From Epicoccum nigrum (Eukaryota > Ascomycota > Dothideomycetes > Pleosporales > Didymellaceae): a DNA stretch of 64,000 bases. Under the pieces are notes generated by a model, which did no database searches, was not told the DNA's origin, and saw nothing but the letters and a program-made list of their open reading frames with translations. The stretch lies in the NCBI GenBank assembly GCA_002116315.1, contig KZ107838.1:2100576-2164575 (forward strand). The letters run 5' to 3'. Of this stretch, positions 1-9,586 are shown in pieces (position 1 is the first letter of the stretch; the number at the start of each line of letters is the position of its first letter). The translations under genes and the position numbers were made by a program.

Positions 1-470
1 TCTCTCAGATCGGCGACGGCCAGATCCAGGCTCCTCCTGCGACTGCGACTGCTCCTCCGGCCGTCTCCAGCCCTGCTGCATCGGTCCCTGCCGTCTCTCC
101 CCCAGCCGGTAAGTTGGATAGCATCATTTCGCCATCAAGTCCCTTCACTGACAACGCTGCAGTCGAGTCTTCCGTCGCCAGCCCCGTCAACCCCTCCATT
201 CCTCCTGCTCCCATGCCTACTGTGGCCACTTCGGTTGTCGTGCCCCCAGCTCAGAGCCCAAGCGTTCCCGCTGCCTCGCCCTCCGCCTCTGCCAGCGGCA
301 CTCCCTCCGGCGCTGCCAGTGGTACTCCCTCCAAGCCTGCTGCCTCCACTCCGGCCGGCGAGGCCTCGTCTCCCGCCGCGTCTGTGCCTGCTGAGGCCAC
401 TGCCGGCGCTGTTGCCAACATGGTTCCCTTTGGCGGTCTTGCCTTGGCCATCGCCGCCATCCTCGCATAG
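1..470 (+). CDS. PIR-repeat / GPI-anchored cell wall protein (3' end)
   Basis: The reading frame is open from base 3 and stops at 468-470, so the 5' part lies outside the window. The first residues visible are SQIGDGQIQA, the hallmark of the PIR repeat (SQIGDGQIQ) found in covalently linked fungal wall proteins. About 130 residues rich in Pro, Ala, Ser and Thr follow, typical of an O-glycosylated stalk. The protein ends in a hydrophobic tail (GGLALAIAAILA) like a GPI-anchor attachment signal. In this family the PIR Gln forms an alkali-sensitive ester to beta-1,3-glucan. I infer a secreted structural wall protein. The number of PIR repeats and the signal peptide cannot be seen. Confidence 0.75.
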   Translation, partial: SQIGDGQIQAPPATATAPPAVSSPAASVPAVSPPAGKLDSIISPSSPFTDNAAVESSVASPVNPSIPPAPMPTVATSVVVPPAQSPSVPAASPSASASGTPSGAASGTPSKPAASTPAGEASSPAASVPAEATAGAVANMVPFGGLALAIAAILA

Positions 471-828
471 ACGGGTTTCATCTCTATCTATGGATCTTCT
501 TTCACTATTCTCACAATACAGCGGCATGCATGTGACTTGCTAGCGATGTGGCTCAGCATTGCATCATTCATGGCCCTTTACGACCACATCACCTTTCGAT
601 ACATATTCCCCTCGTACCCCAGCTGGTTGCATCAAGGGCGGTTATACTCAAAGCAGGAGTATGGATTGCATGGCGGGATTTAATTGTATTGAGTTTCTTG
701 CTTCGCCTGCGGATAATGCAATGCTACTGCATGGAACTGTTAATGAGCGCTCGGGCTGACGAGCAGACGACGGAGGAAGGTGTATAGAAGCTTCTTCGGA
801 CTAATACACACTTCAACTTCACAACGAC

Positions 829-948
829 TCTTATCAATTCACACCGTGACGATTACCAATTCACATCTAACTTATCAATTCGCATCTAACTTATCAATTC
901 ACACCCTGGCTGATCAACTCACGTCTGACTTACCAATTCACATCTCGA
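829..948. repeat. Imperfect tandem repeat, unit about 19-20 bp
   Basis: The motif TATCAATTCACATCTAAC and variants (ACCAATTCACATC, ATCAACTCACGTC) recurs about six times head to tail. It looks like a degenerate minisatellite downstream of the wall-protein gene. It has no spacer/repeat architecture and no coding sense that I can see. Confidence 0.7.
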
Positions 949-1118
949 TCCTTGCCAGCTCCCTTCCCCGCAACATGCCCGTCACGAACACCAGTCCAAC
1001 ACGTAGCACCCGCCAACCCGCGCAAGCAAGCAAACACATTGCCCAACCGCCTCGACCGAACAACCCCACACCTACCTACCCTACCTACACGCACACACCA
1101 CGTCTCTCAACCTCCCCT

Positions 1119-1119
<1 letters not shown>

Positions 1120-1149
<30 letters not shown>

Positions 1150-1440
1150 ACCCCCCCCCACCACACCACACCCACACACCCCCACCCCACCACACCACNN
1201 NNNNNNNNGGTGATGTTCGGTGTGGGTGGTTAGTGCGTCCTGTTAGATGTGGGGAGGTGTGAAGAGCTCGCGCGCCGACACGCGCGTGTAGCGGGACCGC
1301 CTTTTTTTCTCTGCGTCTCGTGCTTTACTGGATCCGCGCCGTCGGTACGTCAAACGACCCCCCCCCCTCCCCCCCCCCACCCCCCCCCCCCCCCTCCCAC
1401 CCCCCCCCCCCCCCCCCCCCCCCCCAGTACTCCCCCTGAT
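1120..1440. other. Poly-C low-complexity tracts flanking a 10-N scaffold gap
   Basis: Long C runs lie at about 1121-1160 and 1359-1425, and a run of ten N occupies 1199-1208. The flanks are almost pure C with occasional A or T. Such tracts beside a gap are more likely sequencing or assembly artefacts (for example two-colour poly-G read tails) than biology. The join across the gap should be treated as uncertain. Confidence 0.7.
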
Positions 1441-1849
1441 GCATACAAACCGTTCCGGCCGCCAATACGCTAGCGAACGCCCGCCGGCCCGCCTGCAGGA
1501 CTTGCTCCATGCAGCTTGCGCTGGCTGCATGGGGTGCGGCTCCACACACACTGTCTCGCTCGCTCACACTTGTGGTAAAGAGGTAGGGTGAGTGGTGTCG
1601 GTGGTTATGGGGAACCACTGCACGGGGGGGGGGAGGGGTGCAGGAACGGAAGTTGGCGTGCTTTGCGGGCGTTTCTGTGTGTTGGTTGGGGATGTGATGG
1701 GGAGGGTGCGTGTGTTTGGGGGGTCGAGGACGAGTTGCGGTGACGAGATGGTAGAGCTTGTGCCGTGGACGCGTGATGGACGCGATGGAGAAGTGGGAAA
1801 ACGCTATGGCGTCGAGTGGGTGGGTGTGGATGCAGAGCTGTGTACAGCC

Positions 1850-1879
1850 TGTGTCTGTGTCTGTGTCTGTGTCTGTGTT
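1850..1879. repeat. (GTGTCT)n hexanucleotide microsatellite
   Basis: About five copies of GTGTCT in a row, inside gene-free DNA. Confidence 0.8.
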
Positions 1880-2087
1880 GAGCAGAGCGCAAGTAGCGCG
1901 TACGCCTCCCCTCTCTTATTCCGCGTCTGGTCAACCATCGTCCCTACACGAAGCTAGACTAGACTATGGCCGGAGCGGGCAGGTCTACACACCACTCTTG
2001 CACGTCCTTGTGTGGCGGTCTGCGGTGCGAGCCACGGTTGGCACGACGGGTGCTGAGCGGGTTCTCTCCTTCCTGTGAAGATGGGTT

Positions 2088-2121
2088 GAGCTGGGCTGAG
2101 CTGGGCTGAGCTGGGCTGAGC
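2088..2121. repeat. 10-bp tandem repeat (GAGCTGGGCT)
   Basis: The decamer GAGCTGGGCT is repeated just over three times. The surrounding 471-2553 interval holds no gene I can support. Confidence 0.8.
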
Positions 2122-2553
2122 GGCTCGTCGCAGCCGTTCCATGCCACGCAGTGGCGGACGGCCATGTGCCGTACCTTGCGGTGGCACGACGTGTACGTAC
2201 GCTGTCAGGCGCTGTGGGCGGGCTGCTGGTTGTAGAGAACGGGTGACCATGCTACCTACCAGTATGGGAGGGCACGCTGGAGAACGCCGGCGTGGCTTCT
2301 GTCGTTAGGGTAAGTCTATCGTGTGAGTGTACAGCTCAGCTGATGGCAAGTCCCATTTCTCCAACTAGTTCGGAAATTGTGAAAGTGTGGTATTCAAACC
2401 CGGGCTGTCTATGCTACATGCGCCGCCTGACTCGGATGGCGCCCTGGGTATCCCGTGTATACAACGCCGTGCAATGCTGACCTGAACTTTTGATGCTTCG
2501 TTTGCTCGCTGTGCGAGTTCTCTTGCCCCCTTCTTGTTTTCTATGGACAGCTT

Positions 2554-4261
2554 CTAGTTCGCTTCAATGACCTGCTGGAGCAACTGGCCTATCGGGTTCA
2601 ACCCCTCCTCAGCGGTAAAGATGTGCTTGGGTATCTCGAACTCGACTTCTGGATCCTTCTTAAGGTCTCTGTCCAGCTCGGTATCGAGGAGCTATGACAA
2701 GTCAGTGGAAATGTACACAATGTTCCGATATTACAATACTTACAGCAGTGTACGAATGATCTAAAAAGTCCTCCAGATTATACGAGCGCTTGGTGAACTG
2801 CTCCGCGATAATCTTCGCCAGCGTAGCCACATTGGGGTGATAATGTGTCTGCAGCGCCTCCAATTCCCACACACTGCTCTCGATAGCATTCGTCTCCATG
2901 GGGTCAAGCTCGGCCATGTCGAAGGGGTCGTCCATGCCCTCTGTCTCGAGCTGTTCCTTCAACACCGGGTCGCGCACTTCGCGGTGCATCATGAACGTGC
3001 ACGCCGGGTGGCGCTTGAACATGTTGTACACCCAGGGCACGACAACGACGACACCAGCCGGCGGGCCGTGGAGCGCTAACCGCGAGAGGCGCTTTATGAA
3101 GCTGGCGACCAGTGCGGCAGGCAAATGCGTCGAAGACATGAAGGTGTCGAGCAGCCTGAAGAAACGCGAGCGGTGCTTCGAGTGGAGGAGGCCTTCGTCC
3201 AGGAGAGAGTAGAGCTTGAGGTAGAAGGAGGGGTAGTCGAGGTTCTTCTCGGAGATCAGATAGTACAGACCGGATAGGGCGAGGAGCGAGGTCGCGCCGC
3301 CGACATCGTACGAGTCGGTCAGGAAGTCCATCAGCATCTCGGGCTGCTGGAACCACGGGGCGATCTGGTAGGAGAAGGTGGTCAGGATGGCTTTGCGCTG
3401 GTCCTTGTCGAGTCCTGCGCGCATGGTGGCCAGCCACGCCTCCTGCGCCGCCACCTTGTAGACCTGCAGTGTCGGCCGCGAGCTCTTCGACTGCGACTCT
3501 GTGTGGTAGTTCTTGATGTCGTCCTTGGACTGGGGGACGGTGTCAAGGGACAGCAGCAGCGACAGGCTGTTCGAGGCGACGAGCTTCTTCTCGGCGTCGT
3601 CGAGCTCTGTGGCGAGCACGTTCTTGATGGTCTTGAAGGTGTGGAAGCGCACGTCGTCGAACAGCTTGAAGTACTTGTCGGCGAACTCGTCGCGGTTTGC
3701 GTCATCCTTGGGGAGGAAGAGGAGCGTCTCGACCAGGCGAGTCAGGGGCCCGTTCTTGAGGTTGTAGTCGGCGGTGGCCTTGGACTCCTCCTTGACCAGG
3801 CGCATGAGCAGGGTCAGGGCGACGGACTGCTGGGCGGGGTTGGCGCTGCGCAGGAAGCGTTGGAGCAGGACGTCGAGGAACTCGCGGTAGCGCTCGCGCA
3901 GCCAGGCCACGACGGTCGCCTCGGTCTCGCCCATGCCCTTGCTCTTGACCATGTCGCCGGCGGCCTGCAGGCGCGAGAAGACGCGGCAGAGGGCGACGGC
4001 GGCGAGGATGGGGCCATCGTCTTCGGTCTTTTTTGCCAGCTGCAGCAGAGTCGCAATGTTGTTGTAGTGGCGCCGCGACTCGAGAATCTGGGCTTCGAGC
4101 TGCAGGATCTTGGCCTGGACGTCCTCGTCCTGGCCCTCATCTGCGCTGGTGGTAGTGGGTGACTTTTGGCGCTTCTTCGACTTGGCCTCGCGGAGCTGGG
4201 CTTTGGCGGGGTCCCTCTTGCGCTTGACGCCGCCGGCGGAGGCGGTCTTGGTGCCCGGCAT
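2554..4261 (-). CDS. noc4: Nucleolar complex protein 4 (Noc4/Utp19), CBF/Mak21 family
   Basis: Noc4 pairs with Nop14 in the nucleolus and is needed for 40S subunit maturation and export. The N-terminus is basic (KRKRDPAKAQ, KSKKRQK), followed by an acidic patch and a helical region. The C-terminal half carries the CBF/Mak21-type block, including FYLKLYSLLDEGLLHSKHRS, SSTHLPAALVASFIKRLSRL and WVYNMFKRHPAC. Exon 1 ends at 2744. A 52-bp intron (2692-2743, GTAAGT...CATAG) is followed by a 46-codon last exon ending IGQLLQQVIEAN. I take the Met at 4261 (MPGTK) as the start, giving 551 aa. An in-frame Met at 4414 would add 51 residues unlike the family and leave only about 60 bp to the divergent atp4 start. 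Confidence 0.9.
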
Positions 4262-4474
4262 GCTGTCCGTCTCTTTTTTGTTCTTCTTCGGAGAAACAAT
4301 TCGCGGGGGTGGTGTTGCGGTTTGAATAGTAGCACCCAGTGCAGCACTCAAAAAAGTTGCGTCGGCGCCCTGTTCGGCTAGCGTCCGCCGCTTGGCAGTT
4401 GTTGCGTCCTGCATCCCGAAGAAGCTTGCAGTCGCACCTCACCACCTCGACCCTCCCCACTCTCATCCGCAGCA
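4262..4474. promoter_or_regulatory. Short divergent promoter between noc4 and atp4
   Basis: Only about 210 bp separate the preferred noc4 start from the atp4 start, so the interval must hold both core promoters and both 5' leaders. It contains pyrimidine-rich stretches but no TATA box I would trust. Confidence 0.5.
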
Positions 4475-5426
4475 ATGGCTTCTCGTCTCGCAAGGAGCGC
4501 GGTCGGTACGTGCCAGCCCGCCGATGAGCTGCTGATGCCATTGGCCCCCTAGAGCCCCCGTGGGCGCCCATTGCGAACCCGTAGTAACAATCCACAGGCG
4601 CCGCCCGCGTCCGCCCTACCCTCCCTCTCCGCACCGTCCCCTCGCTCGCCGCGCAGGCCCGCTTCCAGTCCTCGCAGGAGGACCCCAAGAAGAAGGCCCA
4701 GAGCATCATGGAGGCCATCCCCGTCCCCGGCAACAGCCCGCTGACCAAGGCCGCCGTGCTCTCGGCCGGCGCCGGTCTGTCCGTCGCCGCCATCAGCAAC
4801 GAGCTGTACGTCGTCAACGAGGAGTCCATCGTCGCCCTCTCGCTGCTCACCATCTTCTGGGCCGTCGGCAAGTACGCCGGCCCCGCCTGGAAGGACTACG
4901 CCAACCAGCAGGCCGAGAAGATCTCCGGCATCCTGAACAGCGCCCGCGCCGACCACACCAAGGCCGTCAAGGAGCGCATCGAGAGCGTCCAGGACCTCGG
5001 CGGAGTCATTGACATCACCAAGACCCTGTTCGAGGTCTCCAAGGTACGATAATACAGCAACAGCAACAACAATGGCATAAGAAAGCCCAGGGACAAGCAC
5101 GGCAGCACTGACACCGCGCAGGAGACGGCCAAGCTCGAGGCCCAGGCCTACGAGCTCGAGCAGAAGACGGCCATCGCGCACGAGGCCAAGACGGTCCTCG
5201 ACAGCTGGGTCCGCTACGAGGGCCAGGTCAAGCAGAGGCAGCAGCGCGAGCTCGCCGAGTCCATCATCGCCAAGATCGAGAAGGAGCTCGAGAGCCCCAA
5301 GACCCTCAAGTCCATCCTCGACCAGTCCGTCGCTGACGTCGAGCGTACGTCTCCTTCCACTCCGCAATCCTTGTTGACTGGAATCCGTGCTAATGCGAAG
5401 CAGGCATCGTCGCCCAGAAGGCATAG
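4475..5426 (+). CDS. atp4: Mitochondrial ATP synthase subunit 4 (b subunit of F0)
   Basis: This is subunit b of the F1F0 ATP synthase, part of the peripheral stalk of the inner mitochondrial membrane. There are four exons: 4475-4505, 4598-5043, 5122-5344 and 5404-5426. All junctions are GT-AG and in phase, giving 240 aa, the usual size. The N-terminus is a basic, acid-free mitochondrial presequence (MASRLARSAVGAARVRPTL) ending near ARFQSS. Two hydrophobic segments (AVLSAGAGLSVAAISNELY and ESIVALSLLTIFWAVGKYAG) form the membrane hairpin. The rest is the charged helical stalk. The last exon encodes only eight residues (RIVAQKA plus the split codon). Confidence 0.95.
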
Positions 5427-5631
5427 GCGTCCTACACTAGACAATATCCCATGTTATATACATCTGTGCAATAGTCAGCCTGGTTCAATAAGAAGAAGAC
5501 TACCCTTGGCTTGGAGAACAGCCGAATCGATTTTGTTTTGTCCTCGAAATCGTCGAATCACTGCTGTTGATCTTGTCTACTTGCGTTTGTCTACAGCTCT
5601 GCCTACATGTCTCTCCACAACTCCACCTCGC

Positions 5632-7425
5632 CTAAAGCCTCGCCCTCCCCCCATCCTCCTCAAGCAACCCCGTAATCCTCCCCGCCCACACCTCCGCCAT
5701 CGCAGGGTCAACAGCACTCGCATCATAGCTGACCCCGAACCCCACCCTCCCATCCGCCCCCGTGCTGCTACCCACCAGAAACTCGCCCTCCCTCGCGCGC
5801 ACACCCATCCTCAGTCCGCGATAGTCCACCACGAACCCCCTCCCCTCGCCGTTGAGACGGTACTCCCCCGCCCTAAAGTACCCAGCCAGGCTCCCCACGC
5901 TGCTGACTCCACACGTTGCCCGCGGCCCGCTCCGCGCGGTCAGCTCCCCCTGCGGCGGCTGGAACCCGAGACTCGCTCGCAGGTGAGGGGGCAGCTTGTC
6001 CGCGGCGCGCTCGAGGCTGGCCAGGTACCCCGTCGCCAGCAGGCGCGCGGGGGCGTGCTTATCCAACGCCGCTGCGCCGTGGCCCTCGGTCTGGGCGTTG
6101 AGCGAGGTCGCGCGGCCGCGCTTTTGGTACTGCTTGAGCTCCCTGTTGGCGGTGCGGGCGGCGAGGCGGAAGCGCTTCTCCAGCGGGAGATGGGGCGGTG
6201 TGTGGCCCATGACGATGCCGTCGCTGAAGGCGAGCATGCACGAGTCTGCGGCTGGGGCGGGGGTGAAGAAGCTGCGCGGGTTGAGCGGGAAGGAGGCCGT
6301 CATTGGTAAGGCGGCGCTGGGGGAGGAGGGAGAGGAAGCGTTCAGGGCGGTTTGCAGGTCCATCATTGCGAGCCCGGCCAGCGCGAAGCAGCCTGCCCCG
6401 ATGCTGAGGTGGGCGGACCGGCAGAGGGAGTGCATGCGCGCGGACGCCGCGGGGGAAAGGGTGGCGGCGATGTGGGCTGTGCTGAGGGGTGGCATGGAGG
6501 CGCCTTCGTAGGCGAAGAGCTTGCTGTATGTTGGGGAGAGGGGAAGGGGTTTTTCCAGAGGCCCGCCGGGGCGGTACAAGGGGTTCTTGAACGTCTCGGG
6601 CAGCGTATGCTGGACGTGCCTCAGCACTCTCAGAATCGCCCAGATCCAGCGCTGTCTCGCCCTGCTGCCTTTCACGCGGGGGTAAAGCGTTTCTTGCGCG
6701 GGAGGGAGGCGGGCGGAAAACACGCTGGGCTGCAACGCGGAGCACATTTCCTCACCCAGTGCGGCGTCAGGCAGATTGAGAAGACGGATGAAATCTGTGA
6801 ACCAGCTGTATGCACTCAGCCCGTCGGAGATCTGGTGCGCCATTATGATCAGGAGGGAGAGCTCGAGGGTTCCGTCTGCGAGACGGCGGACGGGCAGGAC
6901 GTGCAGTTTCGACATGCAGACGTCTGGCTCAATCACCCGTCCTACGTTCAGCGCGTGGTCGTGCAATGTCTGAACATCCACTTCGTCTGCGGAGTACAAG
7001 TCTTCGATCCACACCACGCCCTCGTGCGTCTCACGCACCGCCTGCTCTTCGTCCGCTGGTACTTCAATGCGGAAACACCTCGTCCCAGAGGCCTCGTCCT
7101 CGACGGCTTTCGCCATCAGCAGCACATGCCTGAGCCGTAGCGCTGTCCAGGCACGCGCTATCCGATCGCGGAAAGAAGCCGGGCTGAGAGAATGCGAGAG
7201 GGCTAGGGTGAGCGTGGCGGTCATGTCAGCACGGCCGCCGTAGTGGAGGCCATCGGCGTCGAAGGAGAGTTCGACGAGGCCCAGCGGTCGTTGATAGACT
7301 GTTTGACCACCAGCAATGGTTGTGTGCGAAGTCCAGGCATGGAAATCAGATGCATAGCGGTCTAGCCAGTGGTTCTCGTGGATTTTTCTGATATCCTTCT
7401 CTTTCTCTTCCGAATAGGACGTCAT
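5632..7425 (-). CDS. Condensation-domain-like acyltransferase (CoA-dependent acyltransferase superfamily)
   Basis: This intronless frame has Met at 7425 (MTSYSEE, 597 aa) or an upstream in-frame Met at 7497 (621 aa). I prefer 7425 because the extra residues look non-conserved. The centre carries AHQISDGLS, matching the position and context of the catalytic HHxxxDG motif of chloramphenicol-acetyltransferase-fold enzymes, but with HQ and one residue fewer in the spacing. Further on, a VDYRGLRMGVRAREGEF stretch resembles the C-terminal half-domain. Fungal relatives include alcohol O-acetyltransferases and trichothecene-type acetyltransferases, so it probably moves an acyl group from CoA to an alcohol or amine. 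The substrate is unknown. Confidence 0.65.
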   Translation of the reverse strand: MTSYSEEKEKDIRKIHENHWLDRYASDFHAWTSHTTIAGGQTVYQRPLGLVELSFDADGLHYGGRADMTATLTLALSHSLSPASFRDRIARAWTALRLRHVLLMAKAVEDEASGTRCFRIEVPADEEQAVRETHEGVVWIEDLYSADEVDVQTLHDHALNVGRVIEPDVCMSKLHVLPVRRLADGTLELSLLIIMAHQISDGLSAYSWFTDFIRLLNLPDAALGEEMCSALQPSVFSARLPPAQETLYPRVKGSRARQRWIWAILRVLRHVQHTLPETFKNPLYRPGGPLEKPLPLSPTYSKLFAYEGASMPPLSTAHIAATLSPAASARMHSLCRSAHLSIGAGCFALAGLAMMDLQTALNASSPSSPSAALPMTASFPLNPRSFFTPAPAADSCMLAFSDGIVMGHTPPHLPLEKRFRLAARTANRELKQYQKRGRATSLNAQTEGHGAAALDKHAPARLLATGYLASLERAADKLPPHLRASLGFQPPQGELTARSGPRATCGVSSVGSLAGYFRAGEYRLNGEGRGFVVDYRGLRMGVRAREGEFLVGSSTGADGRVGFGVSYDASAVDPAMAEVWAGRITGLLEEDGGRARL

Positions 7426-7497
7426 GGCTGTATCGAGTGGTTGTAACGATGCCAATTGCCCCGACCTGGTTCCGGGAGTGCGAATTGCGAAGCGCAA

Positions 7498-8092
7498 GAA
7501 GTCGTGAGCTGATCGTGATGAGCCATCTTAAATGTGAGGGATGACGAAGATGGATGCGGGCACTAGGCTCGTCGCGGCAGGCAATGCTGATCGAGTCGTG
7601 CGGCAGCGGCCGGGGTTCTCCTGCCGCAGTGTGGGGAACCTGGGAGAAGAGTTGGCATGTCATCGTACCTACTGCAACTGGCAGCTTGGCGCAGCAGGAG
7701 CGACTAAACATAACGTTTTTAGAAGAGTTGTACATTTCTGTCTGTGTCAATACAGGTCAATAAAAGATAAACTTTCTCAATCGTATGTTCAAGAGTGCGA
7801 GTGACTGCTCTGAACTGACAAGGTGTGATTAGTTCAGATGTGCACGTTCAGATATCTAGTCTGGAAGACGTTCACGCTTGTTGCTGGATCGTTGTCAAGT
7901 CAAGTTTGTTGATGGGTATATGTACATAGAGCAGCCTAACGCCTCATGTGGGATACGATCTCGCCCTACCCCAAGAGGCATACAATTATACGCTGTTCGT
8001 GCAATTGTAGCAACTGCACCAAGTTGCATCTCTGCGAACTCTCCCAGCAAACGGCCACACTGACACCTTCTGAAAAAGGAGCGCCGTGGCTT
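7498..8092. other. Intergenic, no feature seen
   Basis: This is the shared interval upstream of the acyltransferase and downstream of tfg2. I found no gene, RNA or repeat in it. Confidence 0.6.
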
Positions 8093-9121
8093 CTAGACCA
8101 CGTCCTCCATCTCGTCGTCGTCCGAGTCGTCCCCTCCCATGTCTGGAGCGAGCGCAGACTGCTGGTTGCTGAGCGTGCGACCAACATTGAAGTGCTGCTG
8201 TCGCTGCCAATTGCTGGCAAAAGGACCTGACTTGACAAGGTGGGCCAGCTCCGGGAGGACCTCCTTGAGGAACTGCTCTGGCTGCTTTGTGCGGGTTTTG
8301 AGCGCCTTCATCGGCCAGTACTCGTACTCGTCGAACAGGCTGTGTAGCATATCCAGCAACTCGCGGTGAGAGATACGAGCAGCCTTGTTGAGCTGTGGCT
8401 TCTTGGTGTTTGTCTGCCTGATGAACGAGGTGAACTTGCTCTGAACGTTGTTGTAGTTGACGACACCCGGGTCCTTGATGATGAGTGTCTCCATGTGCGA
8501 GCCCTGAATAGCCTGCTTGCGGCGCTGCGCCTCGAATTCCTTGAACTCCCTAGTAGGTAGTGGATTCGCCTGGTACTGACGAGTGGCATGACCAATGAGG
8601 GCGGTCTGCTTAGGAATCGCCTTCCTGTACTTTCCACGCTTCTGTATGCGCCCGTTTGCGTCCTTGTTGGTGTTGTTGTTATTCCAACCTCCACCGCCGC
8701 GGAAGCCTTGACCAAATCCATTGGGCTTGTAGCCTGGCAGATCCTTCTCCGTGAAGACGTATGTGTTGCCGAGCAATGTGTCCGACGTCTGCGCAGGCTG
8801 CAGTTCGAAGGCTGTGGGCAGGTTCGACTTGGCGCGCCAGCGCTCGTTCAAGAAGAGTCGCATCGGTTTGGTCTTGTCGATACCGGCTGTTGTGTTGAAA
8901 GCGAGCACCTCCCCAATCTGAATCTGGTCCTCGTCGTTGCCTTCAGCGAGATCGTCCCACTTGGAAACGGCATCATACAGCCACTTCTCGATGCGCGTTA
9001 CCCATACGTCACTCTTGGTGTCTGGCGGCGGCATGGTCATCTCCCCCGTGTCCTCGAAGAACTCATCGTCCATGTACTGCACCGGCGTCCCTGCGTCCGG
9101 ATCCTGCTTTATGCCGTTCAT
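8093..9121 (-). CDS. tfg2: Transcription initiation factor TFIIF beta subunit (Tfg2/RAP30)
   Basis: TFIIF escorts RNA polymerase II into the preinitiation complex. The 342-aa protein has the family's block order. An acidic N-terminus (DDEFFEDTGEM) comes first, then the dimerisation region (VTRIEKWLYDAVSKWDDLAE, PMRLFLNERWRAKSNLPTAF). The signature YVFTEKDLPGYKP follows, and then RGKYRKAIPKQTALIGHA after an Asn/Gly-rich linker. The C-terminal winged helix reads LLDMLHSLFDEYEYWPMKAL and TKQPEQFLKEVLPELAHLVK. The end is acidic (DDSDDDEMEDVV). It is a single exon. It faces csn4 divergently across 465 bp. Confidence 0.93.
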   Translation of the reverse strand: MNGIKQDPDAGTPVQYMDDEFFEDTGEMTMPPPDTKSDVWVTRIEKWLYDAVSKWDDLAEGNDEDQIQIGEVLAFNTTAGIDKTKPMRLFLNERWRAKSNLPTAFELQPAQTSDTLLGNTYVFTEKDLPGYKPNGFGQGFRGGGGWNNNNTNKDANGRIQKRGKYRKAIPKQTALIGHATRQYQANPLPTREFKEFEAQRRKQAIQGSHMETLIIKDPGVVNYNNVQSKFTSFIRQTNTKKPQLNKAARISHRELLDMLHSLFDEYEYWPMKALKTRTKQPEQFLKEVLPELAHLVKSGPFASNWQRQQHFNVGRTLSNQQSALAPDMGGDDSDDDEMEDVV

Positions 9122-9586
9122 GTTTGCGACAAAAGAGCGAGCGGTCAGCGACCAGCTGGCGCGGCGTCGTGATGCGCCGTCCGTTCAGCGCACGGGAGCG
9201 TGTATAGTCCTTCCTGGCGGTGAGTAGTAGCGAGCGTTTCAGCTGGTGTAGCTTGGACGAGGTGCAGTCGAGTAGGTGGAGACGTAGGCAGCGGCAGAAC
9301 AAAGGATCGTCGGGGTGAAAGAGCCGCAGCCGCATTCACGGTTCGCCGCACTAGCGCGGCTGCCTTGCCAAGCGTCATAGCTCCAGCTCCCACCGCCCCT
9401 AGTGCCCCTCCCCCACACGACCGCTGCCTTCCACTACCTAAGGTAGGTACATTGGGCTTCTTTGGTACAGATTCTTTCGAGGTCACTGCGAGGATCTCTA
9501 TCCGCTCACTTTCCGCTCGACCCGTTGTCTTGCATCGAGCTCGTCATTGCTACAAAATCTAGAGCTGTCTGCTCACCCCCGCGGAC
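9122..9586. promoter_or_regulatory. Divergent promoter region tfg2/csn4
   Basis: This is the 465-bp interval between two divergent start codons. It contains ACCTAAGGTAGGT (about 9437-9449), a palindrome-like element. No TATA box is convincing. Confidence 0.4.

Noticed and set aside
829..948. Short regularly spaced repeats that could suggest a CRISPR-like array
   Set aside because: Units are head-to-tail and imperfect with no unique spacers, and the genome is eukaryotic. It is a minisatellite.
1243..1618. Gly-rich or Pro-rich frames across poly-C tracts
   Set aside because: These are translations of homopolymer artefacts, not proteins.
3503..4162. 219-codon frame on the plus strand over noc4
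   Set aside because: A Leu/Val/Gly-rich mirror of the noc4 coding strand, with no independent evidence.
4549..5424. 291-codon antisense frame opposite atp4
   Set aside because: A shadow of GC-rich codon usage. Leu/Gly/Asp-rich with no family resemblance, and the sense strand is clearly atp4.
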